A stretch of DNA of 64,000 bases from Pyricularia pennisetigena (lineage: Eukaryota; Ascomycota; Sordariomycetes; Magnaporthales; Pyriculariaceae). The notes below the pieces were generated by a model. That model was not told the DNA's origin, made no database searches, and saw nothing but the letters and a program-made list of their open reading frames with translations. Location: NCBI RefSeq assembly GCF_004337985.1, contig NC_043741.1:5729445-5793444 (forward strand), read 5' to 3'. Positions 35,447-47,272 of the stretch are shown here, piece after piece (position 1 is the first letter of the stretch; each line of letters starts with the position of its first letter). A program made the position numbers and the translations under genes.

Positions 35447-35478
<32 letters not shown>

Positions 35479-36392
35479 TGCAATGGGAAAGAGGACAGGT
35501 ACTCCTATTAGTCGCTGCCTCGCACTGACACGACCACGGCCCATCCTAGGATATTCTACTACCCCGGTGCGCAATTCGATCGAGCGCTTTTGGTCCAGGC
35601 CTTCGTCATGATAGCTGTTCAGGCTGTCCTGCTCAAGATTGCACTCGACAACAGGCCAGGGCCGGCGCACAAGGGCGGCGAGGCGGCGATTCCCTTCGCT
35701 GGCGCTCAGGATGGGCTGCGCGGCCAACCAAGACCGTACAATTTTTGGCAGTGGAGGTCACACAAGCCGTGAGTTAGACATTAGGGCGGGCGCCTCTACG
35801 TACTTGTTTTGGGCAGCAATGGGCAGCCTATAGCTAATATTCTGTGTGGGGTCACCATAGATACTGGCAGTTCATCCTCTACTTCTTCATCGGCCTTATG
35901 ATCCTCGAGCTCGTCCTCTCGCCAATCCGATTCCTCTACGCTATATACTCTCCTACGATCGGCTACATAGGCCTCGCGGTGGAGGCGACGCTTCCCCTCC
36001 CCCAGATGGCGGCCAACGCACGGTCCCGGTCATGCAAGGGCTTCCGACCGTCGGTGGTCGTCAGTTGGATAATGGGAGACGCCATGAAGATGTACTGGTT
36101 CTTCACCTCGACGACTGAGATCCCCACGGCCTTCAAGGTGTGCGGAATGTTCCAGGCCGCCTGCGACCTGTTCCTGGGCGCGCAATACCTCATGTACGGC
36201 GACGGCGATTCGCGCGCGGCGGGCCTGGAGATGCCGCGCGGCCTTGGCATCGCCAACGGGGCCGTCCCGATGCAGCACATGGATTCGCACGGCCCGAGCT
36301 TTATAGCCTCCACGGGTCGGATTGGCGGGGGTTTGGACGGCCCGGCGGGACGTAGAACCCCGAGCCTTTCTTCAAACAAGGACTTTGATTGA
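35271..36392 (+). CDS. PQ-loop repeat membrane protein (Any1/PQLC1-like)
   Basis: Exons are 35271-35434, 35550-35768 and 35861-36392 (introns 115 and 92 bases); product 304 residues. About seven membrane segments. The first PQ-loop is degenerate (DQ in YSDQALAMHRQKSSAGFS); the second is canonical (LPLPQMAANARSRSCKGFRP). The yeast relative Any1/Cfs1 works in Golgi/endosomes, where it affects phospholipid asymmetry set by flippases, and animal PQLC1 (SLC66A2) is similar; a lipid role is thus inferred, not seen. Intron 1 carries a T30 tract (35448-35477), unusually long for a fungal intron. The Gly/Ser-rich C-terminus (about 245-304) is probably cytosolic. Confidence 0.85.
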
Positions 36393-37118
36393 TGCGTCGA
36401 GTGAGGGTTACTTGGGAGTGGGTAGATTTAAAAGAGGAAGAAAAAAATAATAATTGGAAGCACGCAGGAAGCTTGCCGATGGATTGGTAGTCTTTTGGGT
36501 GCTGTGCTGGACAAGGGGGTGCAGACAAGGGATATAGTCTGCGAAGGTCACGAAGTACCGCAACCTAGGGCCGTGCACGGTGTTCAGTTGTGTGAAGGAG
36601 ATACCTCCAGCCTCGTGCGGCCACCCAATGATTCCGGCGCTGGATGCGAACTAATGCTTCGATAAAGGCTTTACCGTAAATTATAGAGCTTCTAGAAAAT
36701 ATACAAAATAAATTTGATGGCTATACCGAGGTTTAAGCAGCATTTGCATGGTTCTTGGCGACCGGGCTCGAGGTACTGTAATCACTAACACGAACACTTG
36801 ATTGGAATTCTTGGGGGGACCACACACCCCGTGGCCGCAAACCTCCGATGCTCTACTCTCTTTCTTCTCTACACTAAATGCAGTTTGCAGTTGGGCAGTA
36901 CGTCTCAAATCAAAGCTTGCAGATTTGTCTTGAAAATCGGGCATAATTCTTTTGTTGAATGAGATAAACCGGGACCCGTGTTCTCTCATTAGATTAAGCC
37001 AGTAAGTGAGAAGCCAAGTAGACACCAGGACAACATCTTCTAGAACCCAAGGTAGGTGGACTTTTATTACATATCAACCTATATTCTGTATTGAAGACAC
37101 TTTGGCCTAGGCTTACAC
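36393..37118. other. 3' flank of the PQ-loop gene
   Basis: AT-rich 3' UTR and spacer without coding signal. Confidence 0.5.
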
Positions 37119-39282
37119 TTGGTTGGAATTGGTGCACTCAACTGCATCCCTTTTTCTCTCTTACATAACCTCTGGGTACTAAATTGTCACCAACAATTCC
37201 AACTGACTTTCATACTCTATTTTTCAAAAGAACAGCTTCATGCACCACAACCCATCACTCGGGGCAGCACTTCTGATATCTTGTTGAACCTCTTGGTTTT
37301 GCCATTACTTATCAGAGAAAAATCTTCTCCTGTTAACCCCTGGGCAAAAAAATTGCAATTCACTCACACAACCTACATTTCTTTCTTATGGACATTGAAG
37401 CCATCTATCCGAGAGAAGAGAGAAATATCTGTCGTCCTTCAACCACTTCTGGTCTATCAATCTGAGCAAAGTGGCATATTAGTGTTTCATCGTAAGCCAG
37501 CCCCTTTTTTTCTAACAGCCTTTCTCTCGCTTGAAATTGTTCTCTACTTCTCAAGCAAGGTGGTCTCGACATTGCCTCACTGTCGGTCAAATATCTTTTC
37601 TGTATCTTTCGTTCTCGCATAGTGGCAAAGTAATTTTCTATTCTCAGCAACCCACTCTTCATATTCGCACTTTGCCATTCGCACCATAACATTTGGCTAA
37701 TTTCCACTGCCCGAACGAAGCACCATATCATTTCTTCACCCTTGGTTGGTTTTCTCCCTCTATAATATCCACTTCATTTCCTTATCCTCGGACGAATATC
37801 TTTTTGGAGCTGCATTCTTTTACTCGCCTCAAGAATCCTCAACTAACCTCCAGGCCCCAAGAAAACTGGTATGTCCAAAGCCTTCCCCTCGCATCATACT
37901 CTTGGACCGCTTGCCACACCCAAGAAAAGTGACCTACGTCTACATGTTTTCCCTTTGCCTCATTTCCCTTGACTATTTCCCACACGCAGCAGGTACGTGG
38001 TCAAGCGGTGACTTGAAGTTTTTCATGTCTATTGTGCTTGAAAAACCTTCCATCCTGTTCCGCTTTTTCATCTGTCATCGGATCTGCCAGACCTGGGTGC
38101 CGAGCTCTCTCACAATCACTTGCCTGTTTCTCATTTAAACATCGTCCACCCTCCATCGCCGGAACTGTTTTCATTTCTTTCTTGGTGACTGTTGCTTGGT
38201 CCTGAAAATGATTCTTGCTTGACCGACACAAGACTGCTCTCCTTTCCTTCAGCTACCACCAGGTCTTGAGATTCTCTCCATTGGCCAAAAATCTCTTTGT
38301 TACATTCTTTGACCGGAAGACCCTGACAGACCCAGTGAAAATACTTTCGACTGAGCGAAGCTCTATATTATTTCTATCCTCAAGTCAGGTTAGTTACCCG
38401 TCTCCTTCCGCCACCACTTCTACTTCCTTTCCTTATCTCTTCACATCACGTCTTTCTTATCTGACTTGATCAAACATCTCGGCAGATTTAGTACAAGTAT
38501 CCAAGCAAGGCTCTAGACTGTTTCCTACTCTCAGGTCGGTCACCACTACTTTTACAGTTTTTTTTTTTTTTTTTTTTTTTCATATTTCTTTTCCTACCTT
38601 GCCCAACAATATCTTGCTTACTTTGCTCAACTTCCTTTATATCTATCTCCACAAACTTGGTCAAAGGATTTTTTGAGCCAGTCATTGGGTCACATTTCTG
38701 TCCTCGTCCTTCAACACCCCACTCTTCTTTTCTTTCCTGGTTTCGACTTTTCGTCTTGACCCAAAAGCCTCTCTTTCCGCACCCGCCTAAGCAGGCACCC
38801 ATTTGTGGCTCGCAGATATTGTCATCAAACCTTGGACCAAACATCTGGCAACCACTACCTTTTCTTTCCATCTCAACCTTCGACCACTTCTCCTCCTGCT
38901 CGTACACTCAGACTTCTTTTTCTCGCACCAGCATTTGTTCTACAGCGCCCATCTCACCTCTTAACCACTGAAGTGAAACCAACACCAGGTACACTCTTCC
39001 TTTCCTTGTTCACTCCCTCCCCCACTAACCCTCGCCCTCATGACAGCAAAACCTCAACGCAACCCTGGTCTCAACTTTCTATCAACTCCAGTACAAGTTT
39101 CAGCGAGAAGTCGCCTCGGGCCAATCTAAGCGTCGCCGCAACTCCATCTTTACCCGTACACGTGACTCCTCCTCCCGTCAGATTGTTACTTCTGCCATCG
39201 TCCATCAAAAACTAACTCAGCTTTGACTTGAACATAGAAACACGCACCATCAACGAGGAATCACTCTTCAACCGCATACACC
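37119..39282 (+). promoter_or_regulatory. Pyrimidine-rich long leader/promoter of the downstream nuclear protein gene
   Basis: About 2.1 kb strongly enriched in C and T and poor in G on the plus strand, running up to the ATG at 39283, with T23 at 38558-38580. Open frames of up to 167 residues here arise because stop codons need A or G and are therefore rare; their translations are Ser/Leu/Phe/Pro-rich and match no family. Such strand-biased tracts are typical of long fungal 5' UTRs, which may be spliced (several CAG|GT-like sites). That it is transcribed is inference. Confidence 0.5.
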
Positions 39283-40390
39283 ATGGCGCCAACCAATTTC
39301 AAGACGTACGAGTCCCAGGCTAGGCTGCTAGCAGCAGTTCTTGCTAGTGCTCCAGACTTGAAACTCAACTTCAAGGGTACAGTTTACACTTGAATTTTCA
39401 TCCTGTTGAATGAAGGAAGAAAAAAAAAAAAACATGACCATCTCCATACCTTGACATCATCTCATCCCACACCCCACAATCCATCATGTCCTCGGCCAGT
39501 CCTTGTTCTAATGTGAAGTACCGTAGCCATTGCTGCTCACTATGGCTCTGATACGACCACATCGGGCATCGAGCACCGCTTCCGGCCCATCAAGAAGCAG
39601 GCTGCAGCAATACGTGCGGCCGTTGCCAAGGGTGAAGACCCAAAGGATATGCAGGACATTATCGGCATGAACGAGAAGGGTACTTCCATACACAAACATT
39701 CATACATATACCTATACACACTGACATTCATACACTTCATATTTACATGTTAATCCATTGTCCTTGCTCCGCATATCGTTACATACCCATGTTGACATCC
39801 CTTATATGCATCTCAGATCCCCATCACTACAGTCATCTTTATGAAAGGGGCAACCACTAACAGCTTCTATAACCCCCACAGAAATTGCCAAATACTACGG
39901 CGAATCCACTCCTCAGGGCCTCGAATTTCAGTTCCGCACGGTCAAGTCCAACGCCCGCAAACTCCAAGAAGTCTCCCGGGCCGGCGGCAACACCGCCACA
40001 GCCCTGGACATGACCCCTTCGACCCCGCGCAAACGCAAAGCCCCCGGTTCTGCCGCCGCCACCCCTGCCTCGAAGCGGGGCAAGAAGAAGACAGTGGCCA
40101 AGGTCGAAATGCTGAGCGACGACGATTACGACCAGGACGTGGATTACGACGAGCTGGACGCCAAGCCCCGCACATCCAACCAACCTCCGACGCCTTTTGC
40201 GCCCGCCAGCGTCCTACACACCGGCCCGGACGCGCACAACGGCGGTGCAAACCCCAACGATGTTGCCGCGCGGGTTTTGGACACTTCTGCCGTCGACAAC
40301 GAGCCTGCCCTGGAGCCCGAAGCCGATCCGCTCCTTTCGCAGCATTCGTTGGGCGGTTTCGACGCTGTCGAGGACGACGGTGAATGTTGA
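39283..40390 (+). CDS. Nuclear protein with two tandem Myb/SANT-like motifs
   Basis: Exons are 39283-39376, 39527-39679 and 39882-40390 (introns 150 and 202 bases, both phase 1); product 251 residues. Not a named family to me; similar short proteins with a helical motif, basic tract and acidic tail are frequent in filamentous ascomycetes. Two copies of one motif are visible: AIAAHYGSDTTTSGIEHRFR at about 32-51 and EIAKYYGESTPQGLEFQFRT at about 83-102, each followed by a Lys-rich helix. Each motif begins exactly at an exon start. A bipartite NLS-like stretch (KRKAP ... KRGKKK, about 135-152) and an acidic segment (about 160-175) follow. DNA or chromatin binding is inferred. Confidence 0.75.
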
Positions 40391-41059
40391 ACGCTGGTTT
40401 GCGGGAATACGGCGGTGTTTTTGTTCGGCTGCGTTTGGCTTTGGCGTTTGTTTACGCAACATATTACCGAGGTGAACGTACCCAGGCCGCACGCTGATTT
40501 CCTGGTTGGATTTCTCTTATTCCCCCTTTTGCCTTTTGCCTTTCTTTTTTGCCTTTGATATTCACAGATTTTATATCCGGGTTATTTCGGTATTTTCTTA
40601 CTATTCTTCTGCAGAGTTGATTGATTTTGCGCTGGTATTTTATATTTATACCTGATTTTCTACGTCGGTTACGTTTGTTAACCTGGAGGAAATGCAACAA
40701 ACTATGCGCTAAATTTTTCATGAAGAAAAACCACATGACTAAAAGTATTATTACCTGAGGAGAACCGGATGGGATATACCCAGAACTCTGCGATAGACTA
40801 CCATATTGAAAACAATTATCTCTTTTTTCCCGCATTGCCTTTTGCCCCTTGCCATGTATTAACAAATGGAAAAAAAAAAAAAAAAAAAAAACGCAAAAGT
40901 CTACAGCTATGGGTTTAAGCGCGTCCGACAGGTACAATACAATATCACTTCAGCATCAATAGGATAAGTTAACAACAGAGACGAGAGGACAGCGGAGGAG
41001 ACATAGTACAATTGCTAGCGCTGAACAATAGGTATGTCGCTCAAACGATTTGTCTGTGT

Positions 41060-41118
<59 letters not shown>

Positions 41119-41222
41119 TCACCTTGTAAATGCATATATTTCTACGCTAATCAAATGCTGTTACACCACTCGACTTCCCACGATGACACTTTTGTGCTCG
41201 GCCTCCAAGGCAACCAGGTCTC
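40391..41222. other. Convergent 3' intergenic region with microsatellite
   Basis: AT-rich; A22 at 40870-40891 and a (TG)n tract at 41051-41115. No gene seen. Confidence 0.55.
41051..41115. repeat. (TG)n microsatellite
   Basis: About 32 TG units with two TC interruptions near the left end. Confidence 0.95.
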
Positions 41223-43049
41223 CTAGTTCTCGGGCTCCTCCTCCCGGAGACATTCCGACACCAGCGCCATGACCGACCAGATCTCGGCCTGGATCAAAAA
41301 CGCCACCATGTCCAAGATCACCAAGCGTCCGACGCCCCTCCAAGACAGGTCGCTGAACGGCGAGATGCCAAACACCCCCGAGAGGGCCTCGGCACCGCCC
41401 GGCCTACGGCCGATGTAGCTCCGGGCCAGCAGCCTGATGGTGACGGCCTGCAGCGGCGTGAGGAGGCAGGTGACGACGGCCCTCTGGAAGACGTCCGAGG
41501 CCAGCCGGGCCGGGAAGAGGGTGTGCAGGTTGGTGTTGTAGCGGACGCCACGGTGGTCGCCGTCTGGCCCGTCGTCGCCTCGCACGCTACCTTCGGTGGG
41601 GGCGTTGGGCCGCAGCTCGGCCGACCAGACGCCCGGCGGTCCGTCCGATGCCAGTTCGTCCGGGTCCCTATCCACGTGGACCAGCGTCGCGAAGACGCGC
41701 TCCGCGCCCTCTTCGTCGTCTTCGTCGCTGTCGTAGTCCTCCGCGGCCGGCACCGACGAGAATGTGCTCTGCCTGCGGATGGCGGCGTGTGGAGCCTGGC
41801 TCTGCTCTGCAACACCTTCCCCCCCGAGCACGACGCTCTCTGGCCTCGGGACGCCGTCGGACGTCCGCCTGGGCCGGTGGAGGTTTTCTCTCAGGTGCGA
41901 AAGCAGCGGCGTCTGCTCGGGGGCGCCCGTCTGCTCCGGCCGGGGCGAGTAGTACGCGGCGCTCCGCATCTCGTCATCCCTGCTCGGCTTTGGCAGCAGG
42001 CGGTAGAAGGTGAAGCCCACGAAGAGGCCCAGGACTTCCTGCAACCGCCCGGTCAGCTGGTGCGCCACGAGCGGCGCGAGGCTTATCGCCACTCCGCCGA
42101 GCCAGCTGATCACGTCCCTTGGCTGGAACGAGCGCAAGGGTGGCGGTCTCGCTACGGGAGACTCGTCCGAGAAGAAAAGGAAGAAGGACAGTCCGGGGAA
42201 CCATTGGTTTTTGGGAGCAAGGCCGAGGGACTGTACGGGCATGAAAATCTGGAGGTGAGCTCGTATGTAAACGACTATTGTGTCCAGAACACTATATTCG
42301 TCCAAAGAGAGGCAGGTTAGCCCAGAATGAAGCGGCATGGAGCTGAAAGGGTCGAGACTAACGAGGAATTAACATGAGAAAAAGTCTCGAAGCGAATATG
42401 ATTAATCAGTTCATCTGCGATGAAGCAGGGAAGCCCAGGAAAGAGGAGGGCAAAGAGAGATCTTTGGCCGCGCTCGTAATAGTAGAGGTCTGCCAGAGGA
42501 ACATTATTGTATCGTTTGTATGCCTAGATGATGAGCACAGGAGCTGTCAGAGCGCCGATTGCCAAGATATATACGGAAACCCAGCGATGAATTATTCAGG
42601 AGCTTCGCAGGAACACAGACTTACCAGCATGCGACTCTTGACTCCGTCAATTCCTAGACTACCTCCATTGAGGGCGTGAATTCCGACGTAGTGCATGCAC
42701 GAGCCTATGTGGTCCGCGTTGGCTTTAGCCTTCAGACGCTGCACTTCGGCAGCCAGCCGTTCGGCACCACCATCCTCAGGCTCAGCGACGCCGATAGCGT
42801 GCATGACTTCGTTGTGTGCCCGGATCAGCTCCCTATTAAGACGCCTCGCCTCGGGATTGACGGGTCTGCCACGTTCATCGTAGGCCTGGGCAGGCAGACG
42901 GGGGTCGTGAGGACCCTCTCCTTGCACTACATCATCGTAAGGAGACCGGCCCTATGTGGTGGTGTGTTAGTTGAATTCTAGACTTGTGTTTACAAAGAAG
43001 CAGGCATTCTTACCAAGGCCAACGAAGTCAACGGCTCGGACCTCGTCAT
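41223..43049 (-). CDS. Unrecognised fungal membrane protein, four exons
   Basis: Proposed exons on the minus strand: 43049-43014, 42951-42625, 42523-42374 and 42248-41223 (512 residues). The first two junctions are firm (GTAAGA/GTAAGT donors, phase 0). The third is uncertain: a stop in the read-through at about 42320 requires an intron, and the donor chosen, GTTAAT, is non-consensus. Exon 2 encodes a polar conserved-looking start, GEGPHDPRLPAQAYDERGRP, then NRELIRAHNEVMHAIGVAEP. Exon 3 encodes YKRYNNVPLADLYYYERGQR and a hydrophobic stretch. The large exon has hydrophobic segments near WLGGVAISLAPLVAHQL and in the last 100 residues, separated by an acidic disordered loop. It looks like an organelle or ER membrane protein; function unknown. 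It shares a divergent promoter with UTP13. Confidence 0.7.
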
Positions 43050-43153
43050 GATGTACTGTTCAAGAACAAGGGTGAAGATGAGGCCATCGGACCCAGCATC
43101 GGTAGGGGTTCCTCACGTGGCCTGGACGGGATGTTGCTAGAAGACTAATCTAG

Positions 43154-43193
<40 letters not shown>

Positions 43194-43608
43194 AGAATCT
43201 GTTTTTATCGTTTGATCCCAACCAATTGCGTTTGTTGCACTGGGTGTCTATATGTCGATGAGCAACTTATACATGCACTTATTGTTTGATGACGTTGGAA
43301 GTCTTTTGAGCAATCAAAGCGCGTTAAGTGGGATTGAGCCTCATCCCTGTCGCGTCGCACCGTCGCATCCAGGTCCCTCCACAATCTGACGCTAAGATAA
43401 CCTTAATTGATGACGGTTCGACCAACCAAAATGTATCGATAACTCCACCTTGGTTGTGCGGCAGACAAAAAATTGTCAAAAAGTCCAACAGCCGCCGCCT
43501 CTGCGCCTCTCGCAATCAAAGTGGGATGAAGCCTTGCTGTGCGCCGGGGATAGTGTCAATTGATTTACTCTGCTACGCCACGCTGCTGGCCCCTAAATAC
43601 AAACAGCC
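43050..43608. promoter_or_regulatory. Divergent promoter between the membrane protein gene and UTP13, with T32
   Basis: 559 bases between two outward-facing start codons, so it should carry both promoters. A T32 tract lies at 43159-43190, about 110 bases upstream of the minus-strand gene. Nucleosome-excluding poly(dA:dT) is a usual promoter element in fungi, though not normally this long. Confidence 0.6.
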
Positions 43609-46600
43609 ATGGCTTCCAAAATGGCATTCAAGACGACTTTCGAGCCGGAAAAAGTCATCCAACCAATCTTTACCGGCGGCTCCATTGCACTGGACAATAA
43701 AGCTCAGATCCTGGCCTCTACTCTAGGAGAGGATGCAGTGCTGACCGACATCACCACGGGGCAGCACCTTGCCACGATAGAAGGAGTAAGTGACTTTTAC
43801 ATTTCTACCATCTCCCATGCAGACTTGCTGACGACACACCTAAAACGTTGCGAGCAGGATGGCGAACCAATATCTACTCTCACTCGTATGTACCTTACCC
43901 TGCCCGGAAACAGGAACAGAAAATCAACCCAGCTTTCAAACCTTTGGCGAATGGCCAGACTAACCAAGCCTATGCGCCCCTAAACAGTCACACCTTCTTC
44001 ATCACACTTGATCATAAGCTCGCGGTCGCTCTCCCTAAGAATTTACGCCCTCACTCTTGACCCCGACAACGCCTCGGTCGAGGCGACGCTCACGCGAACC
44101 CTCAAGCCTCATGGCACCCCTGTGGTTGTCCTGGCCGTCGACAGGACCAGCACGCTTCTTGCCACTGGCGCCGCCGACGGAGCGATCAAAGTCTGGGACA
44201 TAGTTGGCGGATACGTCACGCACACCTTCCGTGGACCAAGCGTACTAGTCTCGGCCCTGCGCTTCTTCGAGGTCGCCGCCGCCACGGCCGAGGACACCAA
44301 AGGCCAGAAAAAGAAGAAGGGCAAGAAGGGACAGGCCGCGGAGGAGGCGCAGAGCGACGCCAACTCCACAACCGTCAACTTCAGGCTGGCTTCTGGAAGC
44401 CAGGATGGAAGGGTACGAGTCTGGGATTTACACAAGCGCGCTGCGATTGGAGACCTCGAGTCGCATGTCTCGGACGTGACGGCCATCGACTACTCGGCTC
44501 AGGAGAACAGCCTCATCACTGCCAGCAGAGATAAGACGATCATCTGGTGGGATGTTAGGACCTGGCAACCCAGGAAGATTGTGCCTAGCTTGGAGCTAGT
44601 CGAGGCTGCTGGCTTTCTTGACGACGGCCGCTTGGCCTACTCTGCAGGTGCCAACGGCTGCGTGCGTCTATGGGAGTCTGAGACTGGCCGCGAAGTTACA
44701 AAGGAGCAGACCCCAAGGACCGAAGGAGAGGCCTTTGTCGGCGCGGTTCATTGTGCACAGAAGTCGCTCCTTGTCTGCGTTCAGTCAGATCACACGCTCG
44801 TCCTGTACACAACCCCGACCGTCAATTCAGACACCATACCAGAGCTCGAACCCCTGAGCCCCTCTCGCAGGATATCAGGAACTCATGATGACATTATAGA
44901 TCTTGGCTATCTACTCCCAGACAGATCTCTGATGGCCCTAGCTACGAATTCTGAGGAGGTTAGGGTAGTCTCGGTTGCCCAAGAAGCAGAGGGATCGACT
45001 TACTTTGGCCAGGATGTCACTGCGCTCAAGGGCCACGAGGACATTGTCATCGCCTTGGACACGGACTGGTCTGGACACTGGCTCGCAACGGCGGCCAAGG
45101 ACAACACGGCTCGCTTGTGGAGGATCGACCCAGCAAACGACTCCTTTACTTGCTACGCCACTTTCACCGGCCACGCCGAGTCTTTGGGCGCAATCGCACT
45201 CCCGAGGAGCATACCACCCAAATCGTCACAGGCATACACTGACCCCTTGAGCCACCCTCCATCTTTCTTGATTACAGGGTCGCAAGATCTTACGGTGAAA
45301 AAGTGGGAGGTCGCAGGTATTGCGCAACAGGGCTCGAAGAAGGCATCGCGGGCAGCCTTCACCAGGAAAGCACACGAAAAGGACATTAATGCCGTGGACA
45401 TAAACAGCTCGGGGCAACTGTTCGCCTCGGCGTCTCAGGATAAGGTGGTCAAGATATGGAGTGTCCAAGAGGGCGAGGTCCAGGGTATTCTCAAGGGTCA
45501 CAGAAGGGGAGTCTGGTCCGTCAGATTCGCCCCGGTCGACATGCCCATCCTGCAGGGCGAGGACGGTGCCACGTCCGCTGGCAAGGGCATCGTACTGACG
45601 GGAAGCGGTGACAAGACCATCAAAATCTGGAGCCTCACGAGCTATGCCTGTATTCGCACGTTCGAGGGCCACTCTAACAGCGTGCTGAAGGTGATCTGGC
45701 TCCCGATACCCAGCACCAAGGAGGAAAACGAGGCAACCAAGAAGAGGCCAGTGCAGTTTGCCAGTGCAGGTGGCGACGGCCTTGTCAAGGTCTGGGACGC
45801 AAACACGGGAGAGTGCGCTTCAACTCTTGACAATCATACCGACCGCGTTTGGGCGCTAGCAGTGAAGCCCGGCAGCCAGAGCGGCAGCACCGATGATGCC
45901 CAAGATGTTGACATGGAGAACGGCGACGACGAGCCAGTCGGTGATGCGCCTGTGCTTGCTTCCGGATCGGCCGACTCGACAATCACATTTTGGCGCGACA
46001 CGTCGTCAATGACACAGCTTGCTGCAGCGAAAGCCGCAGACGAGCTCGTCGAGAAGGAGCAGGAGCTGCAGAACCACATGCGGGCGGGCCACTACCGCGA
46101 GGCCATCGTACTGGCCCTCCAGCTCAACCACCCGGGCAGGCTCTTGTCCCTCTTCAAGACGGTCATGGAGGAGGGTAGCAACCCGGCGACAGCAGAGATG
46201 CGGCTAGAGGAGGACAGAAAAAGCCTAACCGGCAGGGCGGCCGTCGACGAGGTCATCGCCACGCTGTCGGACGAGCAGCTCTCGGTCTTGCTCCTGCGCC
46301 TGCGCGACTGGAACGCCAACGCGCGGACCGCGCCCGTCGCCCAGCGGATCCTATCCGTCGTTGTGCGCAGCTACCCAGCCTCGAGGCTCGCGGGCCTGGC
46401 CGTGGCCAGGCGTCGGGCCGTGGGTGGAAAGGGAGTGGGAGAAGTGCTGGATGCGCTAAAGGCTTACACCGAACGCCACTACCGGCGTCTGGAGGAGCTG
46501 GTGGACGAAAGTTACCTGGTCGAATATACCCTGCAGGAGATGGACAGCCTTGCGCCGCCGATGGATACGCAGCATGATATGGCGGCGATCGAGGAGGCAT

Positions 46601-46629
46601 CGAGAGATGTTGTCATGCTGGAAACATAG
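43609..46629 (+). CDS. UTP13: U3 snoRNP (SSU processome) WD40 protein Utp13
   Basis: Part of the UTP-B subcomplex that assembles on the 5' ETS of pre-rRNA for 18S production in the nucleolus. Exons are 43609-43785, 43858-43885 and 43988-46629; the middle exon is only 28 bases. Splicing gives IEG|DGEPISTLT|LTPSSSHLI, restoring the first WD blades. The product is 948 residues: two WD40 propellers (about 15-700) with many GH..WD units, a Lys-rich insertion (KKKKGKKGQ, about 155-165), and the C-terminal Utp13 domain (about 740-905), with ELQNHMRAGHYREAIVLALQ and the LSDEQLSVLLLRLRDWN region. Length and order fit Utp13/TBL3. A second in-frame Met lies at codon 5. Confidence 0.94.
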
Positions 46630-47272
46630 GGGTTCTCGATTCACGTCTGCATAAAGCATGTCAATTTAGGCATTTTCTGTATAGTTTTTCCTCTCATTGT
46701 CTGTGGCGTAGTTGCAAGGAAGGTTGTTTCTTTCTTTCTTTTTTTTTTNNNNNNNNNNNNNNNNNNNNNNNNNNNNNNNNNNNNNNNNNNNNNNNNNNNN
46801 NNNNNNNNNNNNNNNNNNNNNNNNNNNNNNNNNNNNNNNNNNNNNNNNNNNNNNNNNNNNNNNNNNNNNNNNNNNNNNNNNNNNNNNNNNNNNNNNNNNN
46901 NNNNNNNNNNNNNNNNNNNNNNNNNNNNNNNNNNNNNNNNNNNNNNNNNNNNNNNNNNNNNNNNNNNNNNNNNNNNNNNNNNNNNNNNNNNNNNNNNNNN
47001 NNNNNNNNNNNNNNNNNNNNNNNNNNNNNNNNNNNNNNNNNNNNNNNNNNNNNNNNNNNNNNNNNNNNNNNNNNNNNNNNNNNNNAAAAAAAAAAAAAAA
47101 AAAAAAAACCAAACTTGTGCTCATAACTCCCATGCCGCGGACGCAGACACCCATCCGTGAGAATAACAGAAAATCAAAAGCTAAAAGAGTAAACGCCTAA
47201 TGTACTCACTGTCTTCGCCTCTAAGCCACTTGTTACAAGGAAATTATTTACCACTTCGCAAAATCCCCCACT
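46630..47272. other. Convergent 3' region with the largest assembly gap
   Basis: Between the stops of UTP13 and the J-protein gene. T10 (46739-46748), 337 Ns, then A23 (47086-47108). The bases left over hold no coding signal. Confidence 0.7.
46749..47085. other. Assembly gap (337 N)
   Basis: Flanked by a T-run on the left and an A-run on the right. Content and true size unknown. Confidence 0.98.

Noticed and set aside
37119..38971. Open frames of 104 to 167 residues in the pyrimidine-rich leader
   Set aside because: C/T-rich DNA rarely makes stop codons, so frames stay open by composition alone.
41523..42320. 265-residue plus-strand frame over the membrane protein gene
   Set aside because: Antisense shadow of the last exon; Val/Arg-rich with no motif.
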